Assembly: GCA_023415235.1 (NCBI GenBank) | Contig: JAEZLP010000048.1 | Span: 1-56,279, forward strand | Direction of reading: 5' to 3' | Length of the DNA: 56,279 nt | Origin: Bacillota bacterium | GTDB lineage: Bacteria > Bacillota > Clostridia > Peptostreptococcales > Anaerovoracaceae | In this document: positions 24,155 to 30,841 of the stretch, piece by piece | Layout of the letters: each line of letters begins with the position of its first letter | Numbering within the stretch: position 1 is the first letter of the stretch | Made by a program: the position numbers and the translations under genes | Notes under the pieces: generated by a model | Databases searched by the model: none | What the model saw: only the letters and a program-made list of their open reading frames with translations | What the model was told of the DNA's origin: nothing

Positions 24155-25027
24155 TTATTTTTCGGACGCAATCTTGTTTGCCAGACTGGCAAATTCCTCG
24201 AGACTCAGGGTTTCCGCCCTGCGGATCGGATCAATTCCCGCCGACTCCATCAGCGAGGCGATTTGTTCCTTGTTTAGTCCCGAGACTCCGGTCAGGGAAT
24301 TCAACAGGGTTTTCCGCCTTTGGCCGAAGCCGGCTTTTACTACCGCAAAGAAGGTTTCTTCACTGATGAGCTGAACCGGTTTTTCCTTTCGGATATCCAG
24401 GCGAATTACCGTGGAATCCACCTTTGGCTGGGGAATAAAAATCTCTTTCGGCGCGTGGACAACGTGAGCTACGGTACAATAATACTGCACCGCGACGGAA
24501 AGGGCGCCGTAGGCCTTGGAACCGGGTTCCGACTTGATCCGGTCGGCGACCTCCTTCTGGAGCATGATAGTGATGCTGTCCGCCGGGACCTTGTCCTCCA
24601 GTATTTTCATAATAATCGGTGTGGTGATGTAATAGGGGAGATTTCCCAGGATCTTAACACCGCCTGTTTTTTGACCGTTGATCTCGCTGTTTTGTTCCAC
24701 TATTTCCGAGAAATCGGTTTTCAGCACATCCTTGTTCAGGATTTCGATATTGTCATACTCACTGAGTGTTTCTTTTAAAATCGGAATCAGATTGCGGTCG
24801 ATCTCAATGGCGACGACCTTGCCGGCAGCTTCCGCCGCCGCGGCAGTCAGAACGCCGATCCCCGGTCCGATTTCGATCACCAGATCCCGCTCTCCGATAT
24901 AAGATTTCTCAATAATTTTATCGAGAATGTTTTTATCGGTCAGGAAATTCTGTCCCAGACTTTTCGACAGCTTGAATCCGTGCTTATTTTTGATTTCATT
25001 GATGGTTGCCGGTGAATACAGCTTCAT
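24155..25027 (-). CDS. rsmA: 16S rRNA (adenine1518/1519-N6)-dimethyltransferase
   Basis: KsgA/RsmA of about 290 residues. It dimethylates two adjacent adenosines in the 3' end of 16S rRNA. Motifs: GQNFLTDKNILDKI, the SAM site EIGPGIGVLT, the catalytic NLPYYITTPI and GFGQRRKTLLNSL. The ATG at 25027 has GGAG in front; the ATG at 25051 lacks one. It follows rnmV by 87 bases, the same neighbour as in Bacillus. Confidence 0.96.
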   Translation of the reverse strand: MKLYSPATINEIKNKHGFKLSKSLGQNFLTDKNILDKIIEKSYIGERDLVIEIGPGIGVLTAAAAEAAGKVVAIEIDRNLIPILKETLSEYDNIEILNKDVLKTDFSEIVEQNSEINGQKTGGVKILGNLPYYITTPIIMKILEDKVPADSITIMLQKEVADRIKSEPGSKAYGALSVAVQYYCTVAHVVHAPKEIFIPQPKVDSTVIRLDIRKEKPVQLISEETFFAVVKAGFGQRRKTLLNSLTGVSGLNKEQIASLMESAGIDPIRRAETLSLEEFASLANKIASEK

Positions 25028-25114
25028 GTTCCATTCTCCATTTCGCTTCATAGAATCCGCTTTTTTCCATTAGTTTCGTCCTCGACCGGCGTTTCTATTC
25101 CGATGGAATAATCC

Positions 25115-25672
25115 CTAGTTTCCGTCCTGTTCCCAGTCCTTTTCAAGCTGTCTGACGGCGTCTTCCAGCTCCTGCCTCCCGATTCCGTATTGGTTGAGTC
25201 TGTTTAAAAATACTTTTCCGTTTCCGTACCCGATCCCCAGAAGCTTCCCCAGCTTGTCTCTTTTCTCGGCGGCGCCGAAGGATCCTGTCAGTCCGTATTC
25301 CAGCATATCCTCCTGACGAAATTCGGTCCGTTTCTCCAAAATCAAGGGCCTTACCTTGTCCAGAGCATCCCGGATGCTCTGCGGACTTGCATTCTCAATT
25401 CCGATATCTCCGTCTTTCCTCGCCTCATCCCGGGGTAAAAAAGCATGCTTTCCCTGAGGAAAGCGTTCGGATAGTCTTTTTCTTATTTGTTCGCCGGCAA
25501 AATCCGGGTCTGTAAATATAATGATTCCCCGTTCCTGATACGCCTTTGCGATGCGCGCAAGGGTTTCGGCGCGGATTCCAAAACCGTGGGTGGCAATGGT
25601 TTCCGCATCCACGGCTCTCTTCACCGCGGCTTCGTCATCCCTGCCCTCCACAACAATTATTTCCTTGATCAT
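25115..25672 (-). CDS. rnmV: Ribonuclease M5 (5S rRNA maturation)
   Basis: A 185-residue Toprim nuclease. It cleaves the 5S rRNA precursor with ribosomal protein L18. Toprim motifs are EIIVVEGRDDEAAV and IIFTDPDFAGEQIR; the C-terminal DUF4093-like part follows. Neighbour of rsmA as in many Bacillota. Confidence 0.95.
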   Translation of the reverse strand: MIKEIIVVEGRDDEAAVKRAVDAETIATHGFGIRAETLARIAKAYQERGIIIFTDPDFAGEQIRKRLSERFPQGKHAFLPRDEARKDGDIGIENASPQSIRDALDKVRPLILEKRTEFRQEDMLEYGLTGSFGAAEKRDKLGKLLGIGYGNGKVFLNRLNQYGIGRQELEDAVRQLEKDWEQDGN

Positions 25673-25710
25673 TCTTTCTCCTGTTTCCGGTATGTCCGGA
25701 CCTGCTCCGG

Positions 25711-26175
25711 TCAGTCGGGAACAATCCCGCCTCCAGTGGCTTCCTTGTTCTTTTCGGGAAGGACATACAGGATCTCTCCGGGGCGTATCATTTTCAGCTG
25801 CTGTCTTGCCTGCTGCTCGATATACTCCGGACTGTTCACCCGGGAATAAATCCGCTCAAGCCTTGCCTTCTGCTCCAGCAGGTCCTGCTGTTCCTTCATG
25901 GTTCTCGCTTCGGCGAGCTTCAGGCTGACGATGTTAAATGCGGATACGGCGATAATTCCGAAGATTACGAAGAAAACGGCAAAATACACCATCCGCCGCC
26001 TGGCCTTTTTTATCGCCTGGCGCTTGTTCATGGTTGTTTTGGTTTTTTGTACCTTGTATTTCTTTTCGGCAGCCTCTTCCCGTCTCCGTTTCCGGAGCTC
26101 CCTGGCTTCTGCAATATCGATAATCTGACTGTTGTTTTTAAACTCTCTGCTGCGCCGTCTTTTCTTCTTTATCAT
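25711..26175 (-). CDS. divIC: Septum formation initiator (FtsL/DivIC family)
   Basis: A 154-residue bitopic protein. A basic N-terminal tail of about 60 residues (KKKRRRSREFKN) precedes one membrane helix (MVYFAVFFVIFGIIAVSAF) and an extracellular coiled coil (EARTMKEQQDLLEQKARLERI), then the DivIC signature PEYIEQQARQQLKMIRPGEILYV. It acts in the divisome with FtsL and DivIB. It follows yabP-yabQ, as divIC does in Bacillus. Confidence 0.93.
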   Translation of the reverse strand: MIKKKRRRSREFKNNSQIIDIAEARELRKRRREEAAEKKYKVQKTKTTMNKRQAIKKARRRMVYFAVFFVIFGIIAVSAFNIVSLKLAEARTMKEQQDLLEQKARLERIYSRVNSPEYIEQQARQQLKMIRPGEILYVLPEKNKEATGGGIVPD

Positions 26176-26245
26176 AAAACTTCACCTGTAGCCTGTCCGA
26201 CGAAACTCCGGCGTCCGGAGGCCAGATGCTCCCCCGGATCAAACC

Positions 26246-26560
26246 TTAGCCTATTGTACCACAAAAGAATTTTTTCCACAAGACGGCCCCGGCTCCGAAC
26301 GCAACAAAGGCGTGGACGCTCAGCCTTCCGTAACTGCAATAGTAAAGGAAAGAAGAGGTAAGCAGAGCGGCAAACAGCCAAAACAGAATGTCCTGTATAA
26401 AGGAAAGTCTGCGCCCCGGTTTCAGTTTGCCCTTAATCCTTTGAAAGACGTTAAAAAACATCATGATGGTCATTCCCGCCAGCAGCATGATCACAAACTC
26501 AAAGGATTGGTCAATAATCAGCGGGTTTACTGCATTGGTGTCAAGCTCGGCGCTTTTCAT
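26246..26560 (-). CDS. yabQ: Spore cortex biosynthesis protein YabQ
   Basis: A 104-residue membrane protein with three helices (FEFVIMLLAGMTIMMFFNVF, ILFWLFAALLTSSFLYYC, VHAFVAFGAGAVLWKKFF). This is the YabQ pattern; the protein is needed for cortex formation in the mother cell. It starts four bases inside the end of yabP. Confidence 0.88.
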   Translation of the reverse strand: MKSAELDTNAVNPLIIDQSFEFVIMLLAGMTIMMFFNVFQRIKGKLKPGRRLSFIQDILFWLFAALLTSSFLYYCSYGRLSVHAFVAFGAGAVLWKKFFCGTIG

Positions 26561-26817
26561 TTCAATATTCTTTTCAGGAAGCCCTTTTCCTGCCTGTCTT
26601 TCTTTTCCGTGTATACGGCTGAGCCGATGGCTCCTGAAATAAGCACTTTTCCCTCTTCAAGATCCAGCTTCTGAATGTGCAGGTCCTCTCCCCGTATAAC
26701 CAGACCGCCGTTTTTCAGGGTCAGAAAGATAATCTCCTCGTTGAAGCTCTCGATATCCGTTACCTCCGTAACGGATACCCTTTCCCTGTTGTCGATATTG
26801 ACTACATGCGCATCCAT
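26557..26817 (-). CDS. yabP: Sporulation protein YabP
   Basis: An 86-residue YabP-family protein: NIDNRERVSVTEVTDIESFNEEIIFL, GGLVIRGEDLHIQKLDLEEGKVLISG. Sporulation role, possibly as a SpoIVA-associated or YabQ partner. The ATG at 26817 follows GGGGGTG by seven bases. That ribosome site is one arm of a perfect 10-bp stem (26822-26860), so translation may be limited by structure or by termination after walK. Confidence 0.9.
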   Translation of the reverse strand: MDAHVVNIDNRERVSVTEVTDIESFNEEIIFLTLKNGGLVIRGEDLHIQKLDLEEGKVLISGAIGSAVYTEKKDRQEKGFLKRILK

Positions 26818-26821
26818 AGAA

Positions 26822-26860
26822 AAACACCCCCTCTGTTTCAATATATTAGCGGGGGTGTTT
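26822..26860 (-). promoter_or_regulatory. Hairpin between walK and yabP covering the yabP ribosome site
   Basis: AAACACCCCC (26822-26831) and GGGGGTGTTT (26851-26860) form a perfect 10-bp stem with a 19-base loop. On the minus strand the stem ends in a run of T, so it can end walK transcripts. The same GGGGGTG arm is the yabP Shine-Dalgarno sequence, so read-through mRNA would have it paired. Confidence 0.7.
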
Positions 26861-26868
26861 GTTTATTC

Positions 26869-28704
26869 TCATTCGATATTCTTCTTCCCGCGGACATGGG
26901 AGAGAGGGATCATGATGGTCACTCTGGTTCCCTTTCCTTCCTTGCTCTCGATCTCAATGCTGCCGTTATGCTCCTCTATGATCTGTTTGGAGATGGCCAG
27001 GCCCAGTCCGGTACCGCCCATCGCCCTCGATCTGGCCTTGTCAACCCGGAAGAACCGTTCGAATACGCGGGAAAGCTCCTTTTCCGGAATCCCGATCCCG
27101 TTGTCCGCAATGACGATCTGTGCGTCCTTGCCTGCCTGAAGGGCATCGATGTCGATCCTGCCGCCCTCCTGGGTATATTTGATCGCATTGGAAAGCACAT
27201 TCATCAGCACTTGTTCGATCCGGTCCTTGTCGATTACGGTCAGTATCTTCTGACTGTCGTCGAAGATGCAGTTGAGGTGCTGGCTCTTGTTCTTCGCGGT
27301 AAGCTCGACCTTGGTTACGACGGACTTCAGCAGATTGATCAGATTGCATTCCTTCTTGTTCCACTTCTCCTGCTTGTAATCCAGACGGGAAAGCTGCAGA
27401 AGATCCTTGACCAGACGATTCATCCGGTCCGCTTCCGTATCGATGATGTCCAGGAATTGCCTCTCGGTCTCCGGATCGTCCACCTGGCCGGTCAGCAAGG
27501 TTTCCGTATAGCTCTTGATCGTTGTCAGCGGAGTTTTCAGCTCGTGGGATACGTTGGCCACAAAATCCATTTGCATATTCTCCAGTTTCTGGCGCTCCGT
27601 GATGTCCTGCATGATCATGATGATCCCTACGTCCCGTGCGTTTTCATCCTTGAAGCGGTCATACCGCACAGCAAAGGTGGATCCTCCGTAGATAAAGATG
27701 TCGGCCACGCCTCCGTCCTTGCTGTTTTCTCTCAGTTTGTCAAAGATCAGATTTTCATTGTAATCCTTTATGATATCATCGTAGTGGCGGTTTTCCATGT
27801 CGTCGGCCGTGATGTTGAGCATATTCATGGCCGCCGGATTGGCGTGTATGATATGGCCGGAAAAATCCACGGCAATCAGACCATCGGCCATGTACTTCAA
27901 TATGGTTTCCAGCTTGCTTTTCTCATTTGAAATTTCCGAAAGGGTCAGATTGAGCTGCTGTCTGAGCAGATTGAACATTTCGGCAAGCCTTCCGATTTCG
28001 TCGTCCGATTTGACGCTGACCTCCTGGCTGAAGTCGCCCTTGGCCATCTTTTCTGCCTTTTCGGTTACGTCGTTGATGGGAACGGTGATGCTGCGAGCGA
28101 TAAAAAAGCCCAGTACCACCGTAATAAAGAGGGCGATGAACATGGCCTGCACAAAGATGATCTTTGACTTGTCAATGGTCTCATAAACGCTGGTCATATC
28201 CTCTCTGAGATAGAGGACTCCCTTAACATGGTTTTCGTCTCCAATGGGAAAGACCATGTTTTTTACCGGAATTTCCTTCCCCTGGCTCTTGACGATCACT
28301 CCATCGCTGACCGCCTCGTTTTCCCCGTTGAGCCCCCTCAGAATAACGCTCTGATCCAGCAGGTCAACGGCGCTTTTCAAAACAAGGTTCTCGTTGCTGG
28401 ATGCGATTATGGTAAACTCATCGTCTACCACAAAGATCTCCTGAGGCAACCCCCTGGACCAGCTTTCGATGTTGCCCTGTATCTCTTCCTGATGGCTTCT
28501 CAGGTCTTCGAATTCCTTAAAAGAGGACAGAAGCGTCCCCCCCTCGACAGACTTTCTGATGTTGGCTTGAATAGAGTCCTTATAATAAGCCTCCAACTGG
28601 CTCATGATAAAAACCCCGATTATCGTTGTTGCGATGAAGACAAGAAGAAAGTAAATAAACACGATCTTCCATCTTATGCTGGACCATCTCTTTTTTCCGA
28701 TCAT
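26869..28704 (-). CDS. walK: WalK-type sensor histidine kinase
   Basis: A 611-residue kinase: membrane helix (about 13-33), extracellular sensor (about 35-180), second helix (IIFVQAMFIALFITVVLGFFI), HAMP, PAS (about 262-370), HisKA with His at about 386 (FVANVSHELKTPLTTIKSY), and ATPase boxes NVLSNAIKY, ADNGIGIP and GGTGLGLAI. WalK monitors cell-wall synthesis and phosphorylates WalR. The gene is six bases downstream of walR. No walH, walI or walJ follow; sporulation genes yabP-yabQ do. Confidence 0.92.
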   Translation of the reverse strand: MIGKKRWSSIRWKIVFIYFLLVFIATTIIGVFIMSQLEAYYKDSIQANIRKSVEGGTLLSSFKEFEDLRSHQEEIQGNIESWSRGLPQEIFVVDDEFTIIASSNENLVLKSAVDLLDQSVILRGLNGENEAVSDGVIVKSQGKEIPVKNMVFPIGDENHVKGVLYLREDMTSVYETIDKSKIIFVQAMFIALFITVVLGFFIARSITVPINDVTEKAEKMAKGDFSQEVSVKSDDEIGRLAEMFNLLRQQLNLTLSEISNEKSKLETILKYMADGLIAVDFSGHIIHANPAAMNMLNITADDMENRHYDDIIKDYNENLIFDKLRENSKDGGVADIFIYGGSTFAVRYDRFKDENARDVGIIMIMQDITERQKLENMQMDFVANVSHELKTPLTTIKSYTETLLTGQVDDPETERQFLDIIDTEADRMNRLVKDLLQLSRLDYKQEKWNKKECNLINLLKSVVTKVELTAKNKSQHLNCIFDDSQKILTVIDKDRIEQVLMNVLSNAIKYTQEGGRIDIDALQAGKDAQIVIADNGIGIPEKELSRVFERFFRVDKARSRAMGGTGLGLAISKQIIEEHNGSIEIESKEGKGTRVTIMIPLSHVRGKKNIE

Positions 28705-28710
28705 ATTCCC

Positions 28711-29409
28711 TTACGGCCTCCTGAAGTAGTATCCTATCCCTCTTTTTGTCATGATATACTTGGGCTCGCTCGAATCGTCCTCCAGCTTCTCTCTTAATCT
28801 ACGCACCGTAACGTCTACCGTGCGAATATCTCCGTAATATTCATATCCCCAAACCTCTTCCAGCAGCTGCTCACGGGAAAATACCTTGTTTTCTCTTTCC
28901 GCAAGATATTTCAGAAGCTCAAACTCCCGAAGGGTAAGCTCCAGCGGTTTGCCGTTTTTTCTGACCTCATAGCGGTTCAAGTCGATGGCCAGGCTTCCGA
29001 AGTCCTGAACGTTGGATGGCACGTCCTGGAGATTGGACATCAGGTCGGTTCTTCTGATGTTGGCTTTGATTCTTGCGATGAGCTCCCTCATGCCGAAAGG
29101 CTTCGTGATATAGTCGTCTGCACCCAGCTCCAATCCGAGGACCTTGTCAACCTCCTCTTCCTTTGCCGTCAGCATAAGAATCGGCACCATACTTGACTCT
29201 CTGACTTTTTTGCAGACCTGAAAGCCATCCATGACAGGCAGCATCACGTCCAGCAGAATCAGATCCGGCTTTCCTGCCAAAGCTTTATCCAGGCCGTCCT
29301 GGCCGTCATAGGCGGTCTCCACCTCAAAACCTTCTTTTATCAAATTGAATTTTATAATATCTGATATAGATTTTTCATCTTCAATAATCAAAACTTTTTT
29401 AGAGTCCAT
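28711..29409 (-). CDS. walR: WalR-type response regulator
   Basis: A 232-residue OmpR-family regulator. The receiver domain has the phospho-acceptor Asp in LILLDVMLPVMDGFQ and the switch Lys in ITKPF. The winged-helix domain (about 130-230) contains REFELLKYLAERENKVFSREQLLEEVWGYEYYGDIRTVDV in pieces typical of WalR/YycF. It controls cell-wall hydrolase genes. AAGGAGG precedes the ATG, and a consensus promoter lies 40 bases upstream. Confidence 0.93.
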   Translation of the reverse strand: MDSKKVLIIEDEKSISDIIKFNLIKEGFEVETAYDGQDGLDKALAGKPDLILLDVMLPVMDGFQVCKKVRESSMVPILMLTAKEEEVDKVLGLELGADDYITKPFGMRELIARIKANIRRTDLMSNLQDVPSNVQDFGSLAIDLNRYEVRKNGKPLELTLREFELLKYLAERENKVFSREQLLEEVWGYEYYGDIRTVDVTVRRLREKLEDDSSEPKYIMTKRGIGYYFRRP

Positions 29410-29449
29410 AAGAATTTCCTCCTTGCCTCATGACAGAACAATACATTTC

Positions 29450-29478
29450 ATTATATCAAAAGAAACTCCTTTCGTCAA
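29450..29478 (-). promoter_or_regulatory. Promoter of walRK
   Basis: On the minus strand TTGACG (29478-29473), a 17-bp spacer and TATAAT (29455-29450), close to the sigma-A consensus. Confidence 0.8.
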
Positions 29479-29508
29479 AAATCCATTTTTTACAGACCTG
29501 AGTTTGAT

Positions 29509-30819
29509 TTGAAACGATTGGAACCTCACACCGCCGCTCACCTTGCCCAAGCCCTTCCTCATATTATGAGTCAGCAGGAAATTATCAAACTGACAATTGA
29601 AATTTCTTTGCATCAGTTCGCCTGCGTTTTTACAAAGCAAACCGGGCGGGCTAGTAAGGGAAGTGATCAAAAAATGAATTCAAGCAATGGGGAAACGACC
29701 CCGGTCATCATATATTCAAAGCGTACGATCAATGAAATTAGAGACTGCATTCTTGAAAACTACGGGCAAATTAAATATGAGCTCCCCTTTATCAATGCTG
29801 TTTCGGTGGAAATACCCAGGGAAAAGCTTGAGCTGCTGTCGGCGAATCAAATGATAGGAGCAATCAGCGAGGATGCGATAGTCTCTAAAACTCCGATTGC
29901 CCCGAAAGCCAGACCTGTTCGGATCAGATGCGGAAATTTCGAAGATGACATGGAACGAATTTTCGGGAGCAAAGAGCGGGGCAAAGGTGTGGGCGTTGCT
30001 GTCATCGACACGGGAGTTTCTCCGCATTATGATCTGGTCAAACCAGTCAACAGGATCACAGCGTTCAAGGACCTGCTGGCCAATAAGGAATTGCCCTACG
30101 ACGATGATGGCCATGGAACCCATGTGGCCGGCATTATTGCCGGTAATGGCTATACCTCATGCAAATACACAGGCACGGCGCCCTGCGCCGATATTATTTC
30201 AATCAAGGCGCTGGATGAATCGGGAAACGGGACCGAATCGGATATCCTTGCCGCCCTGCAGTGGATCATCAATAACGGACAGCTTTACAACATCAGGGTA
30301 ATCAACCTTTCTCTCGGGATCAAGGTGGAGCCGCCCTATGATGACGACCCGCTGATCAAAGGAGCCAATGCGGCGGTCCGCTACGGCTACAGCGTGATTA
30401 CCGCTGCAGGCAATAATGGCCCGGGCAAGTGCACAATCAATTCACCCGGAACAAGTCCTCTGGTGATCACCGTGGGAGCCGCAGATCTGACCGATTACGA
30501 CGGCAAGGTAAAGGTGGCCAGCTTTTCCAGCCGCGGACCTACTCTGTCAGGTGACTCCAAGCCGGATCTGGTAGCCCCCGGCGTCGATATCTGTTCTTTG
30601 GACGGTAAAAATCCAAAGGGATATGCCGTACAGTCCGGAACCTCCATGGCTGCGCCGGTGGTCAGCGGTGTTGCTGCCTGCCTGTATGCCATGAGACCGG
30701 ATCTGACGCCGGCTATGGTAAAACAGATTCTGGTTCGGGACGCCTTGCCCCTGGATAAAGAAGACCGCTATGCACAAGGCCGCGGTCTCTTGAACTATAG
30801 AATATTCACTAATTTTTGA
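29509..30819 (+). CDS. Subtilisin-like serine protease (S8 family)
   Basis: A 436-residue S8 protease, with the Asp, His and Ser of the triad in VAVIDTGVS, GHGTHVAGIIAGNG and SGTSMAAPVVSG, and the oxyanion Asn in AAGNNGPG. A propeptide-like segment (about 65-125) precedes the catalytic domain. No signal peptide is seen, as in AprX-type intracellular enzymes. The start is unclear: TTG 29509 and ATG 29566 lack good ribosome sites; ATG 29674 (381 residues) has AGGGAAG about 12 bases before it. It is divergent from walR, where Bacillus has an HtrA protease further along its walR operon. Confidence 0.85.
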   Translation: MKRLEPHTAAHLAQALPHIMSQQEIIKLTIEISLHQFACVFTKQTGRASKGSDQKMNSSNGETTPVIIYSKRTINEIRDCILENYGQIKYELPFINAVSVEIPREKLELLSANQMIGAISEDAIVSKTPIAPKARPVRIRCGNFEDDMERIFGSKERGKGVGVAVIDTGVSPHYDLVKPVNRITAFKDLLANKELPYDDDGHGTHVAGIIAGNGYTSCKYTGTAPCADIISIKALDESGNGTESDILAALQWIINNGQLYNIRVINLSLGIKVEPPYDDDPLIKGANAAVRYGYSVITAAGNNGPGKCTINSPGTSPLVITVGAADLTDYDGKVKVASFSSRGPTLSGDSKPDLVAPGVDICSLDGKNPKGYAVQSGTSMAAPVVSGVAACLYAMRPDLTPAMVKQILVRDALPLDKEDRYAQGRGLLNYRIFTNF

Positions 30820-30841
30820 AAATCAATTCGCCTGAGCAGCA

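Noticed and set aside
26677..27930. 417-codon plus-strand frame
   Set aside because: It is antisense to walK, whose kinase motifs are complete; no ribosome site and no recognisable protein.
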